Below the pieces are notes generated by a model that saw only the letters and a program-made list of their open reading frames with translations, was not told where the DNA came from and searched no databases. A stretch of DNA of 64,000 nt from the NCBI GenBank assembly GCA_028023455.1, contig JAQFVV010012441.1, positions 5,319,492 to 5,383,491 of the forward strand, in the 5' to 3' direction. The position numbers were made by a program, and so were the translations under genes. Of this stretch, positions 21,004-33,496 are shown in pieces (the first letter of the stretch is position 1; every line of letters begins with the position of its first letter). The DNA is from Epiperipatus broadwayi. Taxonomy: Eukaryota > Onychophora > Udeonychophora > Euonychophora > Peripatidae.

Positions 21004-23070
21004 AGGGCGCCATCTAGGCATTTGAGCCTAGAAAAATTTATAAAGTAGGCAGATACGCGCTGTTAAGATTCCTCTTTCTTTAAATATTCTGACCGTTAGC
21101 CCAAGTCACTAGCTCAGCGGAGACGCAGAGATAAAAATCTATAAATTTTATATCTTAAATATAAAATAATAAAAGCCACTGCCAGAAATTAACACATAAA
21201 AATATTTATTTACGCACATATAAAATAATATTTACATTTTGAGGAATAAATTTAACGTTTATAATTTTATATTGATCTTTAATTCTAAATTTAAGTAGAT
21301 TGCAAATAATGAGTTTACTATTTATTTAGAGGGTCGAGTATGAATGGACTACATAGGTCTGCATTTAAAAGGAAAATATTCTTCCCTGATTTAACCTTAG
21401 GCAACAAATTTCGCAATCAACTGGCACCAATCCATCTGATACATTCATGTATTCAATGTAGCATGATACGACAACACAAAATACTATATTGTCAGGAATG
21501 TACATCTGAACAATAAGTAGAAATAGAGAAGAGATTGACTCTCCACCAACAGGAATGTGACATCTGTTAGCAAGTAGATCAATAAACAAAAAACTCCATA
21601 GGAATGGACTGCAGTCTTCTGCCAACTTACAAACCCATCCATAGGCAAACAGAGGGTGTGTGGCATATATCTATAATCCTGCCCGTAGTGGACCTCATAC
21701 TACATTGACTAATTACACAAATATATCCAATCCATTGAACCAATTCAACTATGAAATGAATAACCTAAGATTACCCTCCCTTAATATAACTTTACAAACT
21801 ATATAGCCATTCACGCCCGACTTAATTTTAACATTTAAATACGTTCGCACAGATTGTTTAAAAATGTTGGGTATTGATCGATTACATAGATTCCATGGTC
21901 AAAAACATTTCAAAATAAACATAAACGATCAAAATACAAAATTATTGATACCGACAATCGCAGAGGGAAACTTATAAGTAACCCAATAGTATTCACCATA
22001 AGATACTTGCGTTGTCACCAATAACTTAAAAGACATCCGAATAAATACATTTTAGATACTCACCGTAAGGTATCATTATTTATCGAATGTCTATATATTT
22101 TGACCAAATATGAAAACCAAAATATAATTAACCGCAAATGAATCCATGCAAGCGTCTATAAACAACTTAAAATTTACTCATTTAAAATTTAACAATAAAT
22201 ATCAATACAATAAATAATAAATGGAAATGATTTTTTTTTTTATCAAACGCATACATATATATAAAATTTCACATTATCAATTTAGTTGACACATAGGTCA
22301 GAGAAAAGTTCCTTTTTATAAAAATAAATTTACTTATCAATCTTTAAAGTTCTTAATTAATGTTATGATTTTTAACAATTGTTCAGTTCTATTGCTTACG
22401 GTAGAGAAGTCCCTATTCCCGTTGGCAATTTCCACGCAGACATTCCTGGAAGACCGGTCTGATGTTTTGGAGGTGGCAGTTGCTGGTTCTGTCCTGGTAT
22501 CACAGTCTTTGCATTTTTAAATAAGTGAGTGAGGACGACAAGTGCGTCTTGTCGCCAGACTCACCAAAATCAAGTTGGAAAAAGCTCTCTCTGACTGGAA
22601 CTCAATATTTTTTCTTTTTATAGTCCGCCTATGGATTTCATGAACAAAAACGTCACTGTTCTGTTTTTTCGTTATGGTCTGGGCCAAGGCTTAGTGCTTC
22701 CATTGGTCAAGCTAAAATCTCTTTCTTCTCTTATCTAACTTTTCATCTGACTTTTTAATTAAACAGCTTTTAGATAATTAATAAACAACCATTTCCCTTT
22801 ATAGATTACAGGAATTAATTAATACCTGTTTTTATTTTAACTTACGTTATTTTTTTATTAAAATATTTTTATATTTCAATCTTGTATTTTTTTTTTTATT
22901 AAAAAAAATATGTTCAAATACTTTTTTTTTTTGTTTATGAAAAAAATATTTTTAAAGTTTAGCATCTGTGTGAATGTATACACGTTTAACAATATTTTAA
23001 TTTTAGCATTTAGTTTTTTACTTTTATTTGCGAACTTTTAAGTTTTTATTTTAAATTAATGTAACGACAC
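21004..23070 (-). mobile_element. LTR-like repeat A, minus orientation
   Basis: It is related to 51151-53351 and 58707-60060. Read on the minus strand it has a CCAAT box, then GGACTATAAAAAG (TATA-like, plus 22614-22626), AATAAA-type signals in the middle, and an end CCTAGA followed by TGGCGCCC, which looks like a primer binding site just outside an LTR. I infer an old LTR about 2 kb long; its 5' limit is uncertain. No gag or pol is visible beside it. Confidence 0.5.
22614..22710 (-). promoter_or_regulatory. LTR promoter-like elements (CCAAT and TATA)
   Basis: On the minus strand GACCAATGG (plus 22700-22708) is followed about 80 bases later by GGACTATAAAAAG and an initiator-like CAGTCAGAG further on. 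The same order occurs at 52833-52910 and, degraded, at 59893-59930. Confidence 0.5.
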
Positions 23071-25171
23071 ATTCTGGGCAAGTCATTATTTTCATTGCTC
23101 CAGAATTCTCCAAGCGATCAGCTACTTAGAGAGTCATTTATGAATAGTACTATTAGTGACATTCGTTAGAACAAATCCTTTATACAGTTCTTTTAAGAAC
23201 TCTTGTCTTTGTGGATTCGAATAACTATTGGAGACAGCCTAGGAAAATTTATTAAATAATCCTCGTTACTATTTAGATATATATATATATATATAAAAGA
23301 GGATATGAAGCAATATACTAGAGATTCCGGCAAAATGACCGTGGGGTAGACAACTAACCAGTGCACCGCCCTTTTTCTGTCCTAAGCCACCCAGATGTGA
23401 CCACGCCAATTCCAACCACCCAGGAGGATGACCAGTGCCGCCTTACTAAATGGAAGAAATCGTCACCACACAGCCAGTTAACTTGAAGCTCACTCAGCCC
23501 AGAGGAGAAGAATGAAGACGCAGATATAAGTTTATTTTAAGATATTTATTAACATTGAAATAATTAACTTTTCTATTTCCGATTAGATATATTTTTTTTT
23601 TGTTATTATTATTTATCATTTAAAAATGAGAGAGTCTCTCGCATATGTATAAATTGACGGTTATTGCGGTCATAAATGGTAAAGCTTTTACTTAAATCCT
23701 TTGAGTGAATGTTTCTATTTCAAATTAGTATTTTCAACAAAGATTGCAATGAGATTTTTTTTGTTGTTGTTGTTGCTATTCATTTTGCTGTTGTTGTTAT
23801 TCCTGAAATTCGTCAAATATAAATATGCATGTATATATATATGTATGCGTACATACGCTTATTATATTCGGTAAATATGATATCTCATGCTGAATATCAA
23901 AAAAAATGTATTTAACCGTATATCCTTTTTAAGTTATTTTTTTTGTGACTGCTACACCTCACGATGAGTGTAAGAAGGGATTGATTTATTATAGATTCCC
24001 TATAAGCAAGCATTCTAATAACTTTATATTTAAAATAATAGTAGGTGTATAATTGGGCTGCACGTATATACATGCATAGAAATTTATCTTTGGCAAAACG
24101 GAAATAGATACAGTACCTTATGGTGAGTACGATATGGTATCTGAGCCAATGCAACATATTGACTTGTTGAAAATATGAAATTAGTGATATATTCCATTGT
24201 GCAAATATGCATAGTTTTTATTATTATATTTCCTATCAATAAAAAGGTTTTAAAGTTATCAGTAAAAGCGTATGCCTGTATGACCGAAAATCTCATATCT
24301 GTATATCAAATCACACAACTTAAAATTTATTTCTATTGGGTAAAAAGAGCTCAGACCACTTCCATTACTTATAAACATTGTCAATAGTTTTAGGGAATTA
24401 TTATTGTTCTTATTTAAAATTGGATTTTATCTATTTAAACGCTTTGAAAATCTATATATATTGGGATAATTAATTATTTAGTATTTTGTTATTATATCAT
24501 CATTTATATGAAACGGTAATGGGTATTTGGGACTAAATAAATATTTAATCACATTATTAAACTTGTTTCGTTTTTATAGTATTAGTTATATCGATAAAAT
24601 GTGTTTTTTCCTTATCAACCACATACCTGTAATAATCATTTAACTTACCCATTTGAAGACCCTAGATGTAGAGTGACTTGAGCTAGCCACATGGGATATC
24701 GCTCTACCGGGGTGTTAAATCTTATTCTTAGGCTCCACTGAACATATGGTATTGCACACCCTTCTAAGAGGGTGAAAAATTCATTTTTTGATTCTTTTCT
24801 AGAAGTGGCGCGCAAAGGTCTATTTTGTAAATAGATTTTTCAAAGGTGTGTACTTGCCATTGTTCTAAATATTCAGGCATTAAAATAAGAGATCAACTAA
24901 AGGGTGTTTTAACTGGAAGATTCCTGTCAACCCACTCTTTCTATCAGTTTAGCCAGAAGTACTGATATATATGAGTATAGAAATCGGCTAAATTGATATC
25001 CATTTCTTTACCTGTTAGATCTTGGTCACTTCATGCTCAGTGCAAGATTAGGAAAAGAATTCCGCAGGGAGTATGGTCCGGTAATTTTAGCGTTTAGTTT
25101 TTTACTTTTATTTGCGAACTTTTAAGTTTTTCTTTTAAACTAATGTAACGACATACTTATATATCGTTACA
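23071..25171 (-). other. Probable remains of a second LTR-like repeat
   Basis: About 70 bases at 23001-23070 (TTTTACTTTTATTTGCGAAC, then TTTTAAGTTTTT and AATGTAACGACA) recur at 25087-25155, and a GAAGACGCAGATATAA stretch at 23513 recalls GAGACGCAGAGATAA in repeat A. A GC-richer patch lies at 23330-23520. The right end has TGTAACGA and TCGTTACA as a short inverted pair (25144-25171). I infer a fragmented relative of repeat A. Nothing is coding. Confidence 0.4.
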
Positions 25172-25699
25172 ATATATATATATATATAGCAATAAAAACA
25201 AAACAAAAATATCTTCTACAACTATTATATATTCTGAATTGCTCAGGATATTAAATGAAGAAGTGAGATATATAATTAAATTTATACAGAAGGGAAATGC
25301 ACCAAGTAATGATGGAAGTATAATCATAAGAAGCAGATGAAGAAATATAATTTCCGGACAAAGTTATATAATAATGAAATGCAGATGTAATCATTTATAT
25401 TCTCATAGTCAATGGAAGTAATCAATTTTTTTTCACATATACTTTAGCACTGTGTTTATGTGTATATAATAAAATATATTCTAACAGAGTATGTACATAT
25501 TTATAAACTATTATGTAATAAATTTTTCATATAAAACAATATTTGTTACTTTGCTAAGCCAGTCTTTCGAAACACAGTATCGTTATCAAAGCATAATTAT
25601 AGTCGTGATTTGACAGAGATACTCAAGGGATAAAAGTATGTTCAAGTTATAAATTAATAATCAAACCATTACAAAAAAGGGATATATAAATTGCAAATC
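25172..25699. other. AT-rich DNA, nothing recognised
   Basis: A TA run at 25172-25187 is followed by DNA with no recognisable frame. It may include the decayed upstream part of the Penelope-like element that follows. Confidence 0.4.
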
Positions 25700-26358
25700 A
25701 AAAGTAGTATTATACATAAGATGGCAGGGTTTAGATCTTTTTCCTTCTTAATGAAAAATTACGTCAACATCAAAGTGTTAATAAATTAAATAATATTGAG
25801 ATATTTGCCAGGAATTGCTTGAAGTTGGTTAAAAGATTGAACACATTAAGAATATTTTTATGTCAATTTAAAAAAAGTCATAATGATTTAAAGGAGTTGA
25901 AGATTGATAATAAAAATGGATATCCATTCCATATCTTTCAAATGCTCAAGAGAAACTGCTTAAGGATATTATATAAGGATGTGTTTAACGATTCATTTAT
26001 TTGTGGCAAATAAAGTGAATAAGTTACTAGTCAATCAAAAATAATGTTGTGCATCAAATTTTTTGTGGATGGGTATTCTCATATATAGATGAATTGAGAT
26101 GATGTATAAAGAAAAGATTGAAGGAGCATGAGTTGTTGTATAAGTTCCTGAAAAAAAAAAAGATTTAATGATGACTACTTCAGTTTTTATGAATCATGAA
26201 AGGATATGTAAATATAAAATTACATTTGATTTTGGGTGTTAAGATTTTTCATGATGAAAGAAGCCATAATAAAAGAAAAAACAATTAGGCAATTTTAGTA
26301 AACAGAAATAAAATGAAAATAACTAATGGACAAGCTGCTAATGTTAGTCATAAGATTT
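25700..26358 (+). pseudogene. Penelope-like element fragment, copy 2
   Basis: A basic region open at 25819-26013 (LNTLRIFLCQFKKSHNDLKE, then NKNGYPFHIFQM) lies where the linker before the nuclease is expected. Beyond it a frame with stops reads NVVHQIFCGW, SYIDE, KKRLKEHELLYKFL, VFMNHERICKYKITFDFG and finally HNKRK and NGQAAN. These align with copy 1 (NIIYQISCGC, FYIGES, VEKR-x-KEQQLLYN, VFFQHEKTCNYKFTFN, HKKRK, NRQVAN). Several stops and shifts interrupt it. The nuclease call is firm by comparison; the linker call is inference. Confidence 0.7.
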
Positions 26359-26395
26359 GAATTATGTTTGTTTCTCCTATGTATTTTGAAGTTAA

Positions 26396-26442
26396 CAGCA
26401 GTTGAGGAGAGTTAAAGAATTAACAGAAAATACTTCTGCAGA
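26396..26442 (+). ncRNA. Hammerhead-like motif downstream of Penelope copy 2
   Basis: GCAG, TTGAGGA (core with C3 changed to T), a hairpin GTTAA-AGAA-TTAAC, GAAA at 26426-26429, ATAC, T, T, then CTGC closing a four-pair stem I with GCAG. The four-base stem III spacing equals that of copies 1, 4 and 5. The position, about 40 bases after the frame end, is also the same. Confidence 0.6.
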
Positions 26443-26454
26443 TTGAAATACTAT

Positions 26455-26635
26455 TTTTACCTCACACTAAATCTCATTAACTGCTTGAGATCTAATGGGT
26501 TTTTTTTTTTCAAAAAACTTGATTTTAATGCTGACAAGTGTTATTTTGTGTCAAACATTAGGAAATAACACAGAATAATAAAAGTTTAAACCCAAATATA
26601 CTTTATTTACATCATGCAACTATGAAAATATTAAA
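26455..26635 (+). repeat. 3' tail of Penelope copy 2, shared with 16425-16608
   Basis: Non-coding tail following the hammerhead-like motif. It shares CTAAATCTCATT, ACTTTATTTACATCA and ATGAAAATATTA-like words in order with the 16.5-kb repeat. Confidence 0.55.
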
Positions 26636-28541
26636 TTGATCAGGATAGTTGATTCTCACAAGAATTCACTTACTAATCAATAACATGCTGGATAAATTTA
26701 CTTTTTTTTATTATCATTATATTATTGTCAGTTTCCAGATGGTAATTATGACTTAGTAACACCTTGACAATCAACTCCATCATCAAAAACAGGAATTATT
26801 TTAATCTTCTGGTACACACACACACACATAAAATGAATTTATTCAAAAGTATTCTATATTTATAGATAATAAGGTAGAAAATTAAATATTAATAATAAGC
26901 ATATTTAATATTTGTCTGAAGGTTAGAGAAGTTTAAAATTTTCTATACATTCTACATTCACTCATAGATAATGGAAATAGTCCAACATATCACATCTAGT
27001 ATATTTAATAGTTACAAAACCAGATAAATAATGTAATAGCTAAATAAATGTATATTAAAAATGTAAAATATCGCCTAAAAAAAAAAAACACTTTCAAGGT
27101 CTTATTTTTTTTTTTACTTCGTTCATTATAAAATATAACAGCCTCTTAATTTTCTCAAAAACATTATTCAATTTTCACTCAACTCATAAAATAGCGTAAA
27201 ACTTAATCACACGATCATCTTTTATCTCCTTGCAAAATGTTTTTACTTTCTTACTTTTTACAAAAAAATTAAATAAATAAATGTTGCATAAACACCACTT
27301 AAGAGAATATTTTTATTGAACAGGTGAAATAAAATTTCAGTGTATTTCAGGTGAGTTTTTATTTAATTAATTCTCATGACTGAAATTCATTTTGCAAAAT
27401 TAGTTTAAGTCGGAAAAAATAAGTTAAAATTTCTTTTTCTTAAAAGAGTATAATCTTTTTATTTTACAAAGGTAAAGCAAATGAAATTATCATTTAATAA
27501 ACAGGTAAAAAATAAAATAAAAGAAACAATTATTTGCTGATTTCAGAAGTCTTTTAATAATTATAGTTTGGATTTATACTTTAAAACCAGGTTTTTTGAA
27601 ACCTTTCTATAATAATACATTTCAACTCACAAAATCACATTTCTTGAAAGCACTCATTCGATGACGTTTTCAAATCTTTGTATTGTAGTCTAACTGAAGA
27701 CAACAAATTATGATAATATTTAACTCTTTTTTTCTTTGGTCATAAGATATATTACAAACATTTAAATCTTAGTATGGACTCAAAATGAACAAATGTAACT
27801 GATATCTGAAACAAATAAAAATATATATCGTCCAGAAATTAATATAGAATTTTTTTTCAAATATTCCTATTAATATCATCATACATATATAGCGCTCGTT
27901 CAGATTCTATTTAAAATAAATTATTCTGAATTTACAAGCTTTTCATTCACCTATTAAAATAGATACGTAAAATAAAGAAGAAAGAATAAATAGTGGTGTT
28001 AATTTTCATAATCTAAAAGTTAAGTGAAATCCTCGCAGTTAGTAAATTGGTCGATCTCAAATATTCATAACAGTGGTTATTAAAAATGACCATAGGTAAA
28101 TGATAAGAATATATAATTAATAGATGTTAAAATAATACTGGATATATCATCCATCTATCTCACACGCAATCATAAAGTCTTTTGACGGTCGGTGTTATGA
28201 GCAAAGATACTCGATCAGAAATATTTTTTTAATTATAAAAGCCACATGTCATTATTACTTTCAGTTTTTCATTCAAAGTATATATATATATTAAAAAAGA
28301 CAAAGGATTAATTAATTTATATTAAGTACTTTTGTTGATCAAATATAAAAGTAGATAATCTATTTAGTTAGAAAAGTTAATGGAAATTTATTTCCTAACA
28401 TTTACAAATTTATATAACAAATCTTTTTATTTATAAAGAAAAATAGATTAGAAAAAATGTTAATTAATGAGTTAAAGAAAAAAAACGAGATTAATTTGTG
28501 ACAATAAATAAGGTACTTTGATTTGTTGAGTTTGATATTGG
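26636..28541. other. Gene-free AT-rich DNA
   Basis: A short (CA)n run lies at 26815-26828 and poly-A or poly-T runs are frequent. No frame, RNA gene or repeat is recognised. Confidence 0.6.
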
Positions 28542-28662
28542 TATATAAAAGGTTTTAGATACTTGTTGGAAAGATTTTTCTTTTGAGTTTTTTGTTTTGG
28601 TTTTAAGAGAGGCATGGCATTGATTCAGTCAAGAATTCATGGATCAGCTTAAGCAGGTAAGT
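28542..28662 (+). promoter_or_regulatory. TATA box with downstream splice-donor consensus
   Basis: TATATAAAAGG at 28542-28552 is a strong TATA box. About 105 bases further is AAGCAG|GTAAGT (GT at 28657), a near-perfect 5' splice site. The candidate first exon has an ATG whose frame stops after 12 codons, so it would be non-coding or a leader. This is inference from motif spacing. No downstream exon was recognised. Confidence 0.35.
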
Positions 28663-29129
28663 TTTATTAACATCGTTTTAAAAGTTAAACTGGTTTCTAT
28701 AACATTTCAGGTTATTTTGAAAAGTGTTATTTTATGAAGTATTAATACATTTAACATGGAAAACTATACAATGTCTGACAAACTGACTATGCAATGGTAA
28801 AATAACCTTAATTGGTACAATTGTCAATTAAGCCTGAAAGTATATAGTTTCTTGTTGATCCAATTTAAAAGTGTGTCATTCTTATCTGAACAAACACCTG
28901 ATGACATAGAACAAGCACTGTGTGACATCTTTTACTTAATGTTTTATCATACTAGCCATGATGAATACATAATTTATTCATATCATCATTTATTGGAAAA
29001 GAACCCCTAAAAATAAATCAAACCAAGTCTAGGATTGTTCTGATAGAGACTGTTCTATAGACCTTAATAATTTTTATTAATCATACATTACAATAGACAT
29101 TTTCCATTCAATTAATAATATTTTGGTAG

Positions 29130-29300
29130 AATATAATTTTCGCTACACAACTCTCATGCAAGATAGCAACTCAATTCTATTCACTTTTACCACCATTTGG
29201 AGGGGTGGAATCCTAAACATTTGACCCAAGATATGTGAAAAAGATCATGCTGAATCAGAACTCATCTGTTGGTTGGAATCACAATCTCTTACACATACCT
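29130..29300 (-). repeat. Family M repeat, left neighbour of the LTR element
   Basis: It shares ATAATTTTCGCTACAC, CATGCAAGATAG and the ATGCTGAATCAG...CATCTGTTGGTT block with the unit at 38085-38290. The minus strand carries a hammerhead relic at 29224-29276. Confidence 0.65.
29224..29276 (-). ncRNA. Hammerhead relic, family M
   Basis: Minus strand: AACCAA, CAGATGA (one core change), a GTTCTGATTCAGCAT stem II with mismatch, GATC in place of GAAA, and TTGGG that can pair with CCAA for stem I. The catalytic strand is lost, so it should be inactive. Confidence 0.5.
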
Positions 29301-29335
29301 TTATCATTGTTCAGTATATATATATATATATATAT

Positions 29336-31782
29336 TGTAAATATCGATAAGTCTATCTATATTTTAAAAATTGTCATTTGTTATTTTAAAAAAAATCTCT
29401 TTGAGTTGATGTTTATATATGAAGTATTATTATTGTTTATGGTTATTAGGTATAGTTATTGTTTGAAGTTATTATTTTATTTATATGTTGATGGTACATC
29501 GTTATGAATATTTAATTATTATAAATAAATGAAGACATATAAATTGTTGATTATATAAAAAAATTATTTTATTTGCAGTGATTATTAAAAAAATGCAATA
29601 TTATTATTTATGTATATTTTTAAAGCTGTCAAATAAATTTTCAATTTAATATTTTTTATATATATGCTTGATATTTTATTTTTTTTAATGTTAATTGTTT
29701 AAAAGAAAACATGTGTAACAAGGGTTTTCAAAACAGCATTTGCTAGCACGTGGAGCAAGAACAAAAAAGAAGCCATTATTATTATTAAGATGGTGATTAA
29801 AAAAACAAAAGGATAAAATTTTGTTGTACTTTGTTTCTTTGAAATTACCATTCTTCAGAATATTGGAATAAGATAGATTTCTATGGTAAATACATAAATC
29901 ATGACAGGCTAATAGAGATATATCGCAGCCAAGAGGCTGCACCATTTTCTTTCATTTATTCCAAAGCAGTTTAAAAAGAAAAAACTAAGAAAAGTTCAAT
30001 ACATATATTTCATCGCGTCTGAAGCCGAAATTTGACATAGCTATCTGGAATCTATAATGGTCAATCTAATAATAATCTGGAGGTAACTAGAATTAATATA
30101 TTGGATTTAACATTTCAATTTATTTATTTATTTTTCAAGGAAAGAAATTTTAGAAGGATAAAAATATACATACATCCAAGAATTGACAATTTTCTCTAAC
30201 GTGATAGTTTCCTCACCTTAACTAGAATGCATTCTAATATTAAACGGATAAAGAAATAAAACAAGGGAATAAGTTGACTTTTGAAGGAAAACTGGACATG
30301 TGAACTTTGAAAGGTAGTCAATAATTTTATATGTATAAATGATATATAAATATATTTTTGAGATCGATATTTTTGTTTACTTTTATTTTTCATTATAAAA
30401 ATATAACGTTTTATAAATATTCAATTCAAGCGTCTTGTTTTCTAACAGCAATAAACGTTTAACAGGTGTCAAAATTAACACTTAAGTAATTTAAAATCTT
30501 AAAGTATGGCTTATAAGTTTGGGTTGCATATGAGTTGTTATGTATATTTTAATAAGTAAATTTATATTCGCAAATGTTTATTATAAAAATTGTTTTATTA
30601 TTAATTTATTTCCTTTTTTTTTTAACTTTATATAATGATTCTTATGCATACCAAAACAATAATTTATATATATTTGCTGTATATAATATTTTTTTTATTT
30701 ATTATTTTAAATATCTGAAAAATATAAATATGGATTTGTATTTATATTAATACCTACTTGTTAAGCACAGATATGTCTTTATATATTTAATATATATACT
30801 TATTGCAAGTATATATGTATATTTATTATTTGGGTTTGTATTTAAAACATTGATATTACCTAAAATTAAACCATAATATAAAAATAAAGGATGTACTATT
30901 TGTTTTATAAGTAATGCCTTTGTAATTTATTTGAAAGAGTATTAATATTTTATTCTTATTTTTCTTTTAATGCCAGAGTCATTATGAAATTAATTGAATT
31001 CACAATTTAATAGAGGATAACTTCATATTTCACTTATTGTTTAGTCTTTAGGACACTTACACATATTATTATTCATTGATATGTTTAGATATACATAAAT
31101 TTACATAATAGATGTGTATATTGGATTTAATAGAATTCCCTTTGTTTCTGATATATATTTGATTAGTTAGTCATATCAACCTTGAAAATAAATTATAATG
31201 ATAGATCTCATTGCTCTGTATGATTTTAGATTTATTTCATGTATAGCTAGTTGGAAGGGCATATAAACAATTTATTTAAATATAACTGGGATAATTTTGT
31301 CTTTCTTCATTTAAATCATACAATCTATTATATTAGGCTTTCTCAACAATTGGATTCATTTAGATTATATATATTCCATTACGTTTATCATCCAATGTTT
31401 GAAGCATTATTTTCTTCTCATATATTGATGTTCCATTACATTTGAGGTATAATATGTTTATATGATATATTGTCCATTACATTTGGCACCACAAACTGTT
31501 GGTCCCAGTTAACTGATGATTAGTATAATGGAGTAAAAGTATGTTCCATTACATTTGGACGCCATAACGTGGTCAGCATAATATGTTCGTTTAATTATTC
31601 ATTACATTTGGTGTATCAAAGTTAGGGGCTTGGTTAACTAATAATTATTGTTACAAAAGTTCATATGTTTATTTTCATTTGAGATCATATATAAAGATAC
31701 ATTCCATTATATTTGGCTTTCCCAATGTTTGGGGCCTTCTTTCTTCAATTTAAATGGAATGCAGCAAGTACGTTCCATTACA
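29336..31782 (+). repeat. 5' LTR (2.45 kb)
   Basis: It starts TGTAAATATC and ends CCATTACA directly before the TTTGGCGC primer-site-like sequence. The small minus-strand frames of 65-96 codons inside are present in both LTRs but look non-coding. Its last 400 bases hold an array of primer-site-like units. Confidence 0.9.
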
Positions 31783-31805
31783 TTTGGCGCAACAACTAGG
31801 GCTCG
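31376..31805 (+). repeat. Array of LTR-end/primer-site-like units in the LTR
   Basis: The word TTCCATTACATTTGG, or a close variant, starts at about 31376, 31431, 31472, 31543, 31599, 31701 and 31772. Several are followed by text such as CACCACAAACTGTTGGTCCC, ACGCCATAACGTGGTC, CTTTCCCAATGTTTGGGGCC and, at the true junction, CGCAACAACTAGGGCTCG. Each resembles the LTR end plus the primer site. The right LTR carries the same array. Confidence 0.8.
31785..31805 (+). promoter_or_regulatory. Primer-binding-site-like sequence
   Basis: TGGCGCAACAACTAGGGCTC begins two bases after the LTR end. The style (TGGCGC...GGGCTCG) matches tRNA primer sites of gypsy-like and retroviral elements. The tRNA was not identified. 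Confidence 0.65.
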
Positions 31806-33496
31806 AAATAAGCTAATTAGGGCTTGAAATACCCCACATACCTGAGAGATGTGTAGTATATTTATTGATATGAGATGTATAGTTTAAAGAAAGAGAAGCA
31901 TTTTTGTGTGTTTAATTTTTTTTTATATATAAATGGAAATATTTTGGCCTTATGTTTAGATGGTGATGGTTACTGTTATTGTATTTTTTTTAATGATGAA
32001 AGATAAATATAGTCATGAAGCAGTTTAATTTCAATTTAAAAATTATATTGATGGTGTTAAATTATAGCGTAATAATTTTGTCCATATTTGGAAAGTTTAT
32101 GTTGTAGAAAATCTATAATTTTGAGGGTTAGATTGGATATTTGATTGTTGGAGTTTGGTTGGTTCTGTTGCAAGTATTGATGTTGGATGGGGAATTTTTG
32201 TCATTGTCTTGAGGATGTGATGCATTCATGTCACTTGTGATTGATTGATCTCATTTACTGCTCCAACCCAAATTTTGATGTTTATTATTATTTATCATGA
32301 AGCAGTTAACAGTAGTCCTGCCATGATTTTACCTCTAAAACTCCAGAGAGAGTAAGGTATAATTATTTTGATATATGTATAATATTTGCCTCTAAGTCTC
32401 CCAAAGATGAGCAAGGAAATATTTTATAAATAATAGCCCCTAAGACTTGGATGTAAGCAGGGCAGTGTAATAGTGTTTTCAGAAAATTATTATGGGTTGT
32501 AGTAGCTTGGATAGAATGAAATGTGATAATCATCTAAGTGTTCATGAAACATTGTATGCTTTAGGAGTAATGATTGAATTCTTTTATCTATATCAAAATT
32601 GTGAAGTGCTAATCAATCTTTTGGCTGTCAGTATCTGTCGGATCTTTGGAGGAATAGATAAGTATATAACTTAAATATATAACACCAAACTTAAGGGCCT
32701 GGTTAATTGACTATTCTGGGTGACAAATAATCTATTACATTGATTATCAATTAGGGTTTGAAAACAAGTATATTAATGTTATATTTTCCATTATAAGTGA
32801 CTTTTAAACATGAAGTTCAATTAGTGAATGTTTGTTGATAATAAATTGCATTAGTACAATTTTAGTAAAATAGTGTTTTGGGCACAAAAGCTAATAATTA
32901 GTGAAGTTGATTTTTTTTTTTATGTATATAAAATGGTATTAAGTTTTAAGGTCCAGAAAATTTATAGGTATCAATTTAGTAAGTTTATGCTTAACTACCA
33001 TTATTTTGAGTGAGAAAGTTATCTCACAATATTATTGAATTGGTGGTTTTCAAGGCATGTGAACATTTTATTGTATTTTAAATATTTCAAGGTTATATTG
33101 AATTTGATATGAAATTTCCACATTTCAATATTGTATAAGTGTGGAATATTTATTATCATTATCTATAAATAAATGTTAGTTAGTGATCTCAGTTGTTACT
33201 TTCTTTTTCTCTCTCTATATATATATTTTAGAGGAATTTATTATTGTTATAGTGATAGAAGAGACTTTTTATAAGCCAATAAGTTTATGAGTTCAAACAA
33301 CTGAAATTTAGATTGTCGGATAGCTACTATGAATAATAAAATTAAAAGGCTTGTACTTTTCTTAGTTGAGTAATTGCTTGTTGGGATAATGATTGGAGAT
33401 GGTGAGCCCTTGATCTGTGATAATTACTATATAGAAATATATATATATATCTTAGATTTTTTTTTATGAGTATATAATATTGTAGTTCTAATAATA
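31806..33496 (+). other. LTR element leader, no coding frame recognised
   Basis: A 1.7-kb leader between the primer site and the first coiled-coil frame. It holds further degenerate primer-site-like text near 32686 (CACCAAACTTAAGGGCCTGG). A 60-codon frame at 32492 is not convincing. Confidence 0.5.

Noticed and set aside
29691-31445. Open frames of 64-84 codons inside the LTRs (also at 35815-37583)
   Set aside because: They repeat only because the LTR is repeated. No conserved motif is visible, and the copies differ by indels that alter their ends.
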